From Faeciplasma sp045660445 (lineage in GTDB: Bacteria > Bacillota > Clostridia > Oscillospirales > Ruminococcaceae): a stretch of 64,000 nt of DNA. Positions 53,290-60,799 of the stretch are shown piece by piece (position 1 is the stretch's first letter; every line of letters starts with the position of its first letter). Under the pieces are notes generated by a model, which was given only the letters and a program-made list of their open reading frames with translations, was not told the DNA's origin and ran no database searches. A program made the position numbers and the translations under genes. Location of the stretch: assembly GCA_045660445.1 (NCBI GenBank), contig JAZRDR010000001.1:124001-188000 (forward strand), given 5' to 3'.

Positions 53290-53655
53290 ATGACAGATAA
53301 CATGAAAGACGACTCTGCTTGCAGATATTGCGGACAGATATCACTTACGGGAAACGAATGCCAGTGCGATGGCGCAAGGCGTGCCCGAAAGATCCAGGAC
53401 CAAATTGAGCGAGCTACCGAAGCAATAGACAACACCTTCGGTGATAACTGCATCGAAGCAGGCTTCTTGCCTGTTCCGCAAGAGAACATAGATCTTATGT
53501 ATACTGCAGCAGTTCAGATAGCAACGTACAAGGTACACGCGATCACTATAACGCTATCAAGCGGCACACGCGCAAAGCTAAGCCGAGGATCTAAGGGCGT
53601 TATCAAGGTGGAACGCTCGGAGACAAAGAAGGCCTCGACGGAGGTTGAAGAATAA
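53290..53655 (+). CDS. Phage protein with N-terminal zinc finger
   Basis: 121 residues. The N-terminal CRYCGQISLTGNECQC cluster suggests a zinc site, and a helical middle and basic beta-rich end follow (THAITITLSSGTRAKLSRGS-like). AAAGGACG precedes the ATG. It ends at the second leader repeat just ahead of the DGR. No link to the DGR is proven. Confidence 0.6.
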   Translation: MTDNMKDDSACRYCGQISLTGNECQCDGARRARKIQDQIERATEAIDNTFGDNCIEAGFLPVPQENIDLMYTAAVQIATYKVHAITITLSSGTRAKLSRGSKGVIKVERSETKKASTEVEE

Positions 53656-53671
53656 GAAAGGACGATAAAAC
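53641..53671 (+). repeat. Leader repeat copy 2
   Basis: GAGGTTGAAGAATAAGAAAG continuing GACGATAAAAC. It overlaps the end of the preceding gene and supplies the ribosome site of DGR target 1. See 53,258-53,289. Confidence 0.7.
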
Positions 53672-54286
53672 ATGAGTAATTACTTAATGCTAAACAACAA
53701 AAAGATCGAGTTAACACCGGAACAGGTTAACGAGATGAAGAAAAGCTTTGGGCTTGGGCCCGTGCCGTTGAAAGACATCACGATCGGCGAGATCGTTAAG
53801 CTCGGAGACTTGGAGTTCGTAGTGCTTGAGCATAATAGTGACGGCACTACAGCTCTCTTGCTGAAGGACTTTTGGAAGACAGCTACGTTTGATGACAACA
53901 GCAATAATTACAGCGAAAGCAATATAAGAAAAGATCTGAACGAGAACTTCTATAAGCATTTATCCGATATTGTCGGAAGTGAAAACATAGTTAAGCATAC
54001 CGTCGATCTGACATCGGATGACGGAAGGACAGACTATGGCAGTTGCGAAGATTACATATCTTTGCTGACGTGCGATATGTACAGAAAGTACGTCCATATA
54101 CTCGACGAGCACAGACCTGATAATTGGTGGTGGTTATCAACTGCATACAGCACCAAATCGAACGGATACGACTTTTCCGTCCGCTGTGTCAACAACATTG
54201 GTGCATTGGGCATCAGCGGCTGCAACGACAGTTTGGGTGTGCGTCCGTTTTGTATCTTAAAATCTAATATCTTTGTATCAGAGTAA
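53672..54286 (+). CDS. DGR target protein 1, DUF6273-like
   Basis: A 204-residue protein with a DUF6273-like C-type-lectin/FGE-type domain (WWWLSTAYSTKSNGYDFSVR, SLGVRPFCILK). Residues 174-187 are encoded by VR1 and are the diversified ligand-facing positions. The N-terminal part (ITIGEIVKLGDLEFVVLEHN) is shared with target 2. It has no signal peptide, membrane helix or phage-tail features. It is the first gene of the retroelement operon, with AAAGGACG before the ATG. It presumably binds a ligand; whether it is a virion component or acts in the lysogen is unknown. Confidence 0.85.
   Translation: MSNYLMLNNKKIELTPEQVNEMKKSFGLGPVPLKDITIGEIVKLGDLEFVVLEHNSDGTTALLLKDFWKTATFDDNSNNYSESNIRKDLNENFYKHLSDIVGSENIVKHTVDLTSDDGRTDYGSCEDYISLLTCDMYRKYVHILDEHRPDNWWWLSTAYSTKSNGYDFSVRCVNNIGALGISGCNDSLGVRPFCILKSNIFVSE
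54172..54249 (+). repeat. DGR variable repeat VR1
   Basis: 78 bases aligned to TR without gaps. The ends (first 27 and last about 20 bases) are identical to TR. The centre has 9 differences, all at adenines of TR (four codons AAC to GGC/ATC/AGC/GGC, plus AAT to ATT, ACA to GCA, AAC to GAC). Confidence 0.95.
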
Positions 54287-54297
54287 GGAGAAAAGTT

Positions 54298-54816
54298 ATG
54301 AGTAAAACAAAAGTTGAAATTGGGAAAATCGTAGAAGTGGCAGGAGAAGAATTTATCGTGCTCGATAAGTTGGAAAAAGGCATTCTTTGTCTTTCAAAGA
54401 ACTTTGCTTACGAAAGAACGGTATTCGACGCCAAGTCAAACAACTATGCTAACAGTGAAATAAGAAAAAAGCTTAATACAGAGTATTTCAAAAAGCTCGC
54501 TGATGTTATTGGAGAAGAAAACATTCTTGAAACGGAAATTGACCTTATGTCTGATGACGGCCTTGACGATTACGGTAAGGTGACAGACAAAGTCGGATTG
54601 CTTACTGCAGATATGTACCGCAAATACAACCGAATTATTGAAAAGTACACTGTGGACTATTGGTGGTGGCTTGCAACGCCTTGGTCTACTCCGCACAGAG
54701 GTACACGCTTTTCCGTCCGCTGTGTCATCGACTATGGTATATTGAACTACTACTTCTACTACAGTTTGGGTGTGCGTCCGTTTTGTATCTTTTCAACTTC
54801 AATCTTTGAATCTTAA
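54298..54816 (+). CDS. DGR target protein 2, DUF6273-like
   Basis: A 172-residue paralogue of target 1 (IGKIVEVAGEEFIVLDKLEK, YWWWLATPWSTPHRGTRFSV). The variable residues are 144-156, where diversified positions now read mostly Tyr and Phe (NYYFYY). It has no signal peptide. AAGGAG precedes the ATG, 11 bases after target 1. Aromatic-rich binding surfaces are common in diversified loops. It shares the C-terminal SLGVRPFCIF framework with target 1, so both draw on one TR. Confidence 0.85.
   Translation: MSKTKVEIGKIVEVAGEEFIVLDKLEKGILCLSKNFAYERTVFDAKSNNYANSEIRKKLNTEYFKKLADVIGEENILETEIDLMSDDGLDDYGKVTDKVGLLTADMYRKYNRIIEKYTVDYWWWLATPWSTPHRGTRFSVRCVIDYGILNYYFYYSLGVRPFCIFSTSIFES
54708..54782 (+). 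repeat. DGR variable repeat VR2
   Basis: 75 bases, 3 shorter than TR. The best alignment drops TGC and shows 9 differences at TR adenines plus one C-to-T change (ACA to ATA). Flanks match TR as in VR1, and both VRs continue with TTGTATCTT, which TR lacks. Confidence 0.92.
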
Positions 54817-54828
54817 CGAGGGATATCG

Positions 54829-55203
54829 ATGAAACAAGAGACTAATGACTTAAGAGTAGTGATAAAAGCTAAAGAATTAACCGTGCATACAATAAGGATC
54901 ACGTCAAATTGCAACAAGTTCCCAAAAAAGTATAGGTTTACTTTATGCGACAGAATGCAAAATAAGGCTATGACGATTTATGAGCTGTTGCTTGAAGCAA
55001 ACAGAACCCATACAAACAATAGGACGGTAAGAAGTGAATTTCAGACGAAGGCGATCCTGATGTGTGATGAACTGCTATTCTACATAGAGTTATGCCTGCA
55101 ATTAAGCATTATTGAATCAAACAGTGCTGAGTATTGGTCGAAACTTGTTTCTGATATAAAATTCATGACTATTGCATGGAGGACAAAGGATAAAGAAAGA
55201 TGA
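54829..55203 (+). CDS. avd: Avd-like DGR accessory protein
   Basis: A 124-residue, basic, all-helical protein (NKAMTIYELLLEANRT, KAILMCDELLFYIELCLQL, YWSKLVSDIKFMTIAW). The size, charge and four-helix pattern fit Avd, a pentameric RNA-binding helical bundle essential for DGR mutagenesis in known systems. Its position between targets and TR/RT is typical. Sequence identity is not assessed; assignment rests on fold pattern and context. Confidence 0.8.
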   Translation: MKQETNDLRVVIKAKELTVHTIRITSNCNKFPKKYRFTLCDRMQNKAMTIYELLLEANRTHTNNRTVRSEFQTKAILMCDELLFYIELCLQLSIIESNSAEYWSKLVSDIKFMTIAWRTKDKER

Positions 55204-55232
55204 TCAGCACAGGCAATATGCTGCATAATGCA

Positions 55233-55310
55233 CTTTTCCGTCCGCTGTGTCAACAACAATGGTACATTGAACAACAACAACTGCAACAACAGTTTGGGTG
55301 TGCGTCCGTT
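55233..55310 (+). repeat. DGR template repeat TR
   Basis: 78 bases between avd and RT. The central codons are AAC AAC AAT GGT ACA TTG, four AAC, TGC, two AAC, AGT: about 21 adenines in a row of Asn codons. Conserved ends match both VRs. After position 55,310 TR and VR diverge (CTGGGAG in TR, TTGTATC in VR), marking the IMH-like boundary. Confidence 0.95.
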
Positions 55311-55410
55311 CTGGGAGACAGTCAGAAAGAGTAAGCTAAGCGCCGAAATCAGAACACCCCTCACAAAAGAGCATATTGCCTTTCTTTTGTCCTTTATCGT
55401 AGGACCGATT

Positions 55411-56442
55411 ATGACAGATTTTGAAAAAGTAACAGACTTTAACAACCTATATTATGCATACCGTAAAGCAAAGTCTGGTAAAGGAAACAAGAACAGTTCA
55501 GCAAGATTTGAAACGCAAGCTTTAGACGGTATACACAGGCTTAAGCATCTGCTTGAAGCAAAGCAATACACTGTGTCAGAGTATAATCGGTTCTTTGTGT
55601 TCGAGCCGAAGAAGCGACTTATAGAAGCCGCGGCGTTTAAGGACAAAGTGGTTCAACACAGCTTATGTGATAACGTACTGCTTCCGAAACTGTCGAACGT
55701 GTTTATCCGAAACAACTTCGCCGGGCAAAAGGGTAAAGGCACATTGTTTGGTTTGAATTCTCTCAAGCAGGATATGCTTGATTTTTATGAAGAAAACGGA
55801 AACAACGGATATATCCTTAAAGCTGATATAACCAAATTCTTTTACACAATAGACCATGCCATATTAAAAGCTATTATCAGAAAGCACTTTGATGATGAAG
55901 ACCTATTGTGGCTGTGCGATCTGATTATCGACAGTACCGACGGATTAGGCTTGCCTTTAGGCAACCAAACGAGTCAAGTATTTGCCTTGCTGTATTTGGA
56001 TGACTTAGACCACTTCATCACGTCCGATTTGGGAATAAAGTATTACGGCAGATATATGGACGATTTTTATCTGATACATCATGACAAGGAGTATTTAAAG
56101 AATTGCCTTGCAGAGATAAACAGAATAGTTGCTGATCTTAAGCTTTCTCTTAACGGCAAAACGCAGATGATGCCGTTCAAACAAGGGGTTAAGTTTTTGG
56201 GCTTTCATACGTATATCCATAACGGTGAAGTAGTATGCCGTATCAGAAATGAAAATAAGCGGAATGCTTATAGGAAGTATAAGAGAATGGCGCATATTGT
56301 AGCATCCGGACAACTCGACCAAAAGAAATTTGAACAATGCTATCAATCGTGGAAGGCTCATGCCGCCTTTGGCGATTGTTCTGAGCTTGTAAGCAGGCTT
56401 GACGGACAAATATTTGAGATAATAGAAAATCATAAACAGTGA
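55411..56442 (+). CDS. DGR reverse transcriptase
   Basis: A 343-residue group II-intron-related RT of the DGR clade. Palm motif A is LKADITKFFYTIDH (Asp139). The DGR-type motif is GNQTSQ at 184-189 in place of the retroviral QG segment. The catalytic YMDD is at 215-218 in YYGRYMDDFYLI, and the downstream thumb-like segment is VKFLGFHTYI. The ATG at 55,411 has AGGA eight bases upstream. The frame is open back to an ATG at 55,228 and would include the translated TR, but homology starts near 55,411. Confidence 0.93.
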   Translation: MTDFEKVTDFNNLYYAYRKAKSGKGNKNSSARFETQALDGIHRLKHLLEAKQYTVSEYNRFFVFEPKKRLIEAAAFKDKVVQHSLCDNVLLPKLSNVFIRNNFAGQKGKGTLFGLNSLKQDMLDFYEENGNNGYILKADITKFFYTIDHAILKAIIRKHFDDEDLLWLCDLIIDSTDGLGLPLGNQTSQVFALLYLDDLDHFITSDLGIKYYGRYMDDFYLIHHDKEYLKNCLAEINRIVADLKLSLNGKTQMMPFKQGVKFLGFHTYIHNGEVVCRIRNENKRNAYRKYKRMAHIVASGQLDQKKFEQCYQSWKAHAAFGDCSELVSRLDGQIFEIIENHKQ

Positions 56443-56461
56443 AAGAAAGGGCAGTGATCTG

Positions 56462-56884
56462 ATGACCGAGAAGCAGGCAGCAACCGCCGCATGGCTTAAC
56501 AGGGCGTATATCTTAACCAAGAAGATAGAAGCCCTTAAAGAAGAAAAGAAAAGCCTTGAGAGCGATATTCACGGTTTGGGTGACAATATTGGCGCCGGGC
56601 GTTCGGACGCAAGAGCTAACAGTGTTGAGAACAGGCGTGTTCGGCTTCTTGCTCTTGGTCAGCAGATCGACCGACAAACAGCGGCTCTTGATCGAGAACG
56701 CCTGAAGATCAAGCGGGCTATTGAGAGCGTGCCCGAAAGACACTATGCGATACTTAGCTATCGATACTTAAGCTTTCTCAGTTGGGGCACTATCGAAAGC
56801 AGGCTGTACATATCTGAGAGCACGAGAAAACGCCAACATCGAGCCGCTTTGGATGCTGTCGCAGACAAAAATGAACTTGTTTGA
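56462..56884 (+). CDS. DUF1492/ArpU-like phage late regulator
   Basis: A 140-residue helical protein (MTEKQAATAAWLNRAYILTK, KEEKKSLESDIHG) with a C-terminal sigma-region-4-like HTH (ESVPERHYAILSYRYLSFLS, IESRLYISESTRKRQHRAA). Such proteins are commonly found just upstream of terminase genes in Firmicute phages and may activate late transcription. AGGGCAGTG precedes the ATG. It is just downstream of the DGR RT. Confidence 0.7.
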   Translation: MTEKQAATAAWLNRAYILTKKIEALKEEKKSLESDIHGLGDNIGAGRSDARANSVENRRVRLLALGQQIDRQTAALDRERLKIKRAIESVPERHYAILSYRYLSFLSWGTIESRLYISESTRKRQHRAALDAVADKNELV

Positions 56885-56933
56885 CCCCTTAGAGGGCGAG
56901 TATACTGATATTAGCAAAGCGTATATGTTTTTA

Positions 56934-56974
56934 ATCCGCATGAAGCAGGCAAAAAGCCATTGCTTCGTGCGGAT
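56934..56974 (+). other. Imperfect hairpin upstream of small zinc protein
   Basis: ATCCGCATGAAGCA / TGCTTCGTGCGGAT, 14 pairs with one G-T, loop of about 13 bases. Followed by CTTGCTTT; it may be a weak terminator or RNA processing site before the packaging genes. Confidence 0.55.
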
Positions 56975-56998
56975 CTTGCTTTGCAGAGGAGAAAAAAT

Positions 56999-57163
56999 AT
57001 GCTTAGAAAACTTTCGCAAGAGCAGGCAAAGAAATGCAAGCACTGCGAGTGGCGTGACAAAACAAACGACTATGCCGTTATATGCCCATGGGCCTGCAGA
57101 TGCATTAAGGGAGAGGGAGACAAAGAGATTCCAAAGCTGCCGAAAAGCTGTGATGAAGTGTGA
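56999..57163 (+). CDS. Small Cys-rich phage protein
   Basis: 54 residues (MLRKLSQEQAKKCKHCEWRD, later ICPWACRCIKGEG) with five cysteines in paired spacing, a probable zinc site. AGAGGAG precedes the ATG. It overlaps the HNH gene by four bases, so it is likely coupled. Function unknown. Confidence 0.6.
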   Translation: MLRKLSQEQAKKCKHCEWRDKTNDYAVICPWACRCIKGEGDKEIPKLPKSCDEV

Positions 57164-57477
57164 CGGATGACAGGTTGTGTTGGCTTCAAGATCTTATATC
57201 ACAAAATAAGCTTGAGGAGTTCTACTTATGGAAGGTGTGGCGTAAGCTCTCCGAGGATATTTTGAAAGAGCAGAAGGAATGTCAGATCTGCAGAGAAAAC
57301 AAGAGATATGGTCCTGCGGAGATTGCTCACCATGTTAACACCGTTCGCCAACATCCCGAGCTTGCACTGTCACGTTATGCGCCTGATGGCACAAAGAATA
57401 TCATTGCTGTTTGTCAAGCTTGTCACAATGTTATTCATTTCGGCAAAAGGAAATACATAAACGAAGAGCGTTGGTGA
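57160..57477 (+). CDS. HNH endonuclease, packaging-associated
   Basis: 105 residues starting with GTG. The HNH motifs are CQICRENKRYG, EIAHHVNTVRQHPELA, and NIIAVCQACHNVIHFG, with two CxxC zinc pairs. Located just ahead of the terminase genes, as HNH proteins that assist genome packaging often are. It overlaps the preceding small gene. Confidence 0.85.
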   Translation: MTDDRLCWLQDLISQNKLEEFYLWKVWRKLSEDILKEQKECQICRENKRYGPAEIAHHVNTVRQHPELALSRYAPDGTKNIIAVCQACHNVIHFGKRKYINEERW

Positions 57478-57644
57478 GCCGATACCCCCCGGTCAAAAAA
57501 ATAGCATTTTACGTGTCGAGAAAACCGGCCCCATACTCGACAAAACCGATTTTTCGCGCGCACGAGGAAAAATATACTATATTCTTTAAAGGGCGACCGT
57601 TAAAAAACGCAAAAAAATCAGCAAAAAGCGTGGTGAATCAATTT

Positions 57645-57956
57645 ATGGCGATACGAAAAAAAGAAGTAAAAGAGTCTCTGATTGAGCAACTTGAGCGCAA
57701 GAATGCAAACATTCAAGTGTTTCGTTCTCTTATCGAAGATTATATGAAACTGTGGGACACGAAGGAAGCTTTGCTTAAGGATATAAAAAAGCGTGGAATC
57801 TCATATTCGGACTATTCTGCTGCCGGCAAACCGATGATAAAGCAGAATCCTTCGACAAAAGAAGTTGTCGCTGTAAATGCACAGATGCTAAAAATCCTTA
57901 CACAGCTTGATATCACAACTGGTAATCTAATTGGTGACGATGACGACACTATGTAA
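57645..57956 (+). CDS. terS: Terminase small subunit, P27-like
   Basis: A 103-residue helical protein (MAIRKKEVKESLIEQLERKN, later ILTQLDITTGNLIGDDDDT). The mid segment SYSDYSAAGKPMIKQNPSTK resembles P27-family small terminases, which recognise phage DNA. The ATG at 57,645 is chosen because earlier in-frame starts would give a low-complexity basic N-terminus. It overlaps the large subunit by 17 bases. Confidence 0.8.
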   Translation: MAIRKKEVKESLIEQLERKNANIQVFRSLIEDYMKLWDTKEALLKDIKKRGISYSDYSAAGKPMIKQNPSTKEVVAVNAQMLKILTQLDITTGNLIGDDDDTM

Positions 57957-59628
57957 GCACGTTGAAGAATATCTAAGCTTTATCGAGAGTGCCGATGCTG
58001 TTGTCTGCATAGAGCAAAAACAGCTCGCGACTCATGTTCGTAAGTGCTTTGAAACTGAGGATATCTATGTTGATGAAGAACAGCTCGAGACTTACTTAGG
58101 ATATCAAAAATACTTTCCGTTTAAGCTCTTTCCTTGGGAAAAGTTTATATTTGCTCTTCATAATTGCACGTATTGGAAGGATTCAGGGCTCCCAAGATGG
58201 CCGATCCTGCTTTGTATTTCAGGTCGCGGGGCAGGTAAAAACGGCTATTTGAGCTTTGAAACATTTTGCTATATATCCCCGGGTAACGGTATTAAAGAGT
58301 ATGATGTTGACATCTTCGCTTCAAGTGAAGACCAGGCAAAGACATCGTTTAACGATGTCTATAATGTTCTTGAAAACAACAAAACCAAATTATCGAAGTT
58401 TTTTACATGGACAAAAGAACTCATAACCTGTATCAAGACCTCGAGCAGGCTAAGATTTAGAACATCTGGATCCAAGACGAAGGACGGCGGTCGTCCTGGT
58501 GCGGTTGTATTCGATGAATATCATACATATGAGAATCCGAAGCTTATAAACGTCGCAATAACCGGTCTTGGTAAGAAAAAGCACCCGAGACGTTCAATAT
58601 TCACGACTGACGGTGATGTTCGAGACGGTGAGCTTGATAAGCTCAAGAGCAAAGCAAAGAAGATACTTGACGGCAGAGCCCCGGACAATGGGATGTTGCC
58701 TTTTATTTGCAAGCTTGACGATATATCTGAAATACATGATCCAGGTAAATGGGTGAAAGCTAACCCCACTCTCGCACATGTAGATGACAGCGAATATGCC
58801 GCTAATCTTTTAAGCGAAATCAAGCTCGAGTATATAGACTATGTTGACGACCCAATATCACATTCGGCGTTTGCTACAAAGCGTATGAATATGCCGCAAG
58901 GAGACAAAGAGAACGAGGTCACAGATTTTGAGAATCTTAAGATCGCATCAAGGCCGCTTGCGTATCTTAATGACCGAGTGTGCGTGTTTGGAGCTGACTC
59001 TGCATCAACCACAGACTTCTTTGCAGCAGGATTTATGTTCCTGATTGATGGTGAAATACATTGGCTTACTCACTCTTGGATCTGCAAACAATCAAAGGAT
59101 CTGCACCGAATCAGATTTCCATATCTTGATAGCGAAGCGAGAGGGGAATGCACTATTGTTGATGCTCCAGAAATACCGATGGAATTGCCTGCGGAGTGGT
59201 ATCTTGAGATGCGCCAAAAGTACAACCTTACTGTTATCGCAGGAGCTATAGACCACTTTAGATATACACTTGTTTCAAAAGCTCTTAGCGCCGTCGGATT
59301 CATCCCGGAACGCAAAGAGCATGGCACAATAAAAGGCGACTTAAAGCTCATTCGACCATCAGACATTATGATGATTGCGCCCTCTTTGTGCTTGGAATTT
59401 GCTCGTCATAAAGTCGTTTTTGGCGACAACATGCTGATGCGTTGGTATGTAAACAACGCTAAGAAGGTTGTCGACAAAAGAGGAAACATATCTTTCGAGA
59501 AGATAGAGCCGAAGTCACGAAAGACGGACGGGTTTATGGCGTATGTCGCCGCTCGAACACTGTTGCCCAGGCTTGAAGCTTACGACTGCGAGAGTGCAGA
59601 TATAATTGAAGGCGTTTGGAATTACTAA
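57940..59628 (+). CDS. terL: Terminase large subunit
   Basis: A 562-residue packaging motor. The ATPase has Walker A GRGAGKNGYLS near residue 95-105 and Walker B VVFDEYHTYE. The nuclease part has FGADSASTTDFFAAG and later metal-site acidic residues. The ATG at 57,940 overlaps terS. It is of the Terminase_1-like (phage phiC31/HK97) type. It drives DNA into the prohead through the portal. Confidence 0.93.
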   Translation: MTTLCKHVEEYLSFIESADAVVCIEQKQLATHVRKCFETEDIYVDEEQLETYLGYQKYFPFKLFPWEKFIFALHNCTYWKDSGLPRWPILLCISGRGAGKNGYLSFETFCYISPGNGIKEYDVDIFASSEDQAKTSFNDVYNVLENNKTKLSKFFTWTKELITCIKTSSRLRFRTSGSKTKDGGRPGAVVFDEYHTYENPKLINVAITGLGKKKHPRRSIFTTDGDVRDGELDKLKSKAKKILDGRAPDNGMLPFICKLDDISEIHDPGKWVKANPTLAHVDDSEYAANLLSEIKLEYIDYVDDPISHSAFATKRMNMPQGDKENEVTDFENLKIASRPLAYLNDRVCVFGADSASTTDFFAAGFMFLIDGEIHWLTHSWICKQSKDLHRIRFPYLDSEARGECTIVDAPEIPMELPAEWYLEMRQKYNLTVIAGAIDHFRYTLVSKALSAVGFIPERKEHGTIKGDLKLIRPSDIMMIAPSLCLEFARHKVVFGDNMLMRWYVNNAKKVVDKRGNISFEKIEPKSRKTDGFMAYVAARTLLPRLEAYDCESADIIEGVWNY

Positions 59629-59644
59629 CAAAGGAGTGATATTA

Positions 59645-60799
59645 ATGGGGATTTTCTCATTTGGCAAAAAAGCCTCGCAGAAAATCACAATAAACAACGA
59701 TAGCGATCTTGTTAAAGCGTTAGGGCTTGAAGATAGAGCTAGACGGCTTGTAATCGGCAAATTTGCACTTGAATGCGCCGTGTCTCTTGTTGCCGGATTG
59801 GTTGCAAAATGCGAATTTCGTACTTTGCAAAACCATAAGCCCGTGAAGGGATATGAGTATTACCTGTGGAACTTGAAGCCGAATGCTTCACAGAACAGTA
59901 CTCAGTTCATCCAGGAGATGATTTCAAAGCTTTGCTATAACAACGAGGTTCTGATTTTTGAGAGTGGAAATCAACTGTTTGTTGCAGATAGCTTTATCAA
60001 GCAGGAATATGCAGTTCTCGAGACGGCTTTTTACTCTGTTACGAGGAATGGATTCACCTTCAACAAACAGTTCAAGGCATCGGAAGTTATATATCTCAAA
60101 CTTAATAACAAAGATCTCGCCAGATATGTTGCAGGCATCCAGAGTGGATATGATCAACTGATTAATGAAGCTGTAGAACGTTACATGAAGCTCGGAGGCG
60201 AAAAAATCATTCTGAAAATTGATGCGTTAGCGCAAAAGGCTTCAAATTTTGAAGAGCGTATCAGAAAGTATATGACGGAATACTTCAAAAACTACTTTGA
60301 AAGCAAGAATGCTGTATTGCCACTGTATGAAGGCTATGGAATCGATAAGCAGTCGCTTCCCGAGTCTAAGAAACCAGACGAGGTATCAGGCATTCTTCAG
60401 CTCAAGCGTGAGAGCATGGATACAGCAGCACAAGCGCTTAAGATTCCGCCGGCAATACTTCGCGGCGACATAGCCGACGTCAGCGTGCTTACCGATAATC
60501 TATTAACATTCTGCATAGATCCTATTTGTTGTCAGATCGAAGAGGAGATATCTTCAAAGAGATATACGCCCGAAGACTACATCAGGGGCAATTATCTGAC
60601 AGTTGACACTACGGCTATCAAACATATCGACATATTCAGCATGGCTGCAAACGTTGATAAGTTGATCGCATGCGGCTTCTACAGCGTTGACGATGCAAGA
60701 GCCAAAGCGGGAGAAGCACAGCTTAATACACCGTTCTCACGGGCCTATGTGAGAACAAAAAACTATGAATCTGAAGGAGGCGAAAACAATGAAGTTTGA
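59645..60799 (+). CDS. Phage portal protein, HK97 family
   Basis: A 384-residue portal (MGIFSFGKKASQKITINNDS). Typical segments are NEVLIFESGNQLFV and the C-terminal SVDDARAKAGEAQLNTP. AAAGGAG precedes the ATG at 59,645. It forms the dodecameric DNA gate at the head vertex. It overlaps the protease gene by 11 bases. Confidence 0.9.
   Translation: MGIFSFGKKASQKITINNDSDLVKALGLEDRARRLVIGKFALECAVSLVAGLVAKCEFRTLQNHKPVKGYEYYLWNLKPNASQNSTQFIQEMISKLCYNNEVLIFESGNQLFVADSFIKQEYAVLETAFYSVTRNGFTFNKQFKASEVIYLKLNNKDLARYVAGIQSGYDQLINEAVERYMKLGGEKIILKIDALAQKASNFEERIRKYMTEYFKNYFESKNAVLPLYEGYGIDKQSLPESKKPDEVSGILQLKRESMDTAAQALKIPPAILRGDIADVSVLTDNLLTFCIDPICCQIEEEISSKRYTPEDYIRGNYLTVDTTAIKHIDIFSMAANVDKLIACGFYSVDDARAKAGEAQLNTPFSRAYVRTKNYESEGGENNEV

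Larger units (their letters stand above)
53672..56442 (+). other. Diversity-generating retroelement (DGR)
   Basis: Order: target 1 (VR1), target 2 (VR2), avd-like gene, TR, reverse transcriptase, all on one strand with short gaps. In known DGRs the RT and Avd copy TR RNA into cDNA, with random bases opposite adenines, and the cDNA replaces VR. All required parts are seen: two VRs, one TR, accessory protein and RT with intact catalytic residues. The adenine-specific differences show that mutagenic retrohoming has happened. Confidence 0.95.

Noticed and set aside
53672..54816. Targets as ordinary duplicated genes diverged by drift
   Set aside because: Differences from TR are concentrated at TR adenines with unchanged flanks on both sides, which drift would not produce.
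55228..55410. RT starting at ATG 55,228 with a 61-residue N-terminal extension
   Set aside because: The extension is the translated TR plus spacer; ATG 55,411 has its own ribosome site and RT similarity begins there.
56853..57170. 105-codon frame overlapping the hairpin and the small Cys-rich gene
   Set aside because: No ribosome site, odd composition, and it conflicts with the better supported gene at 56,999.
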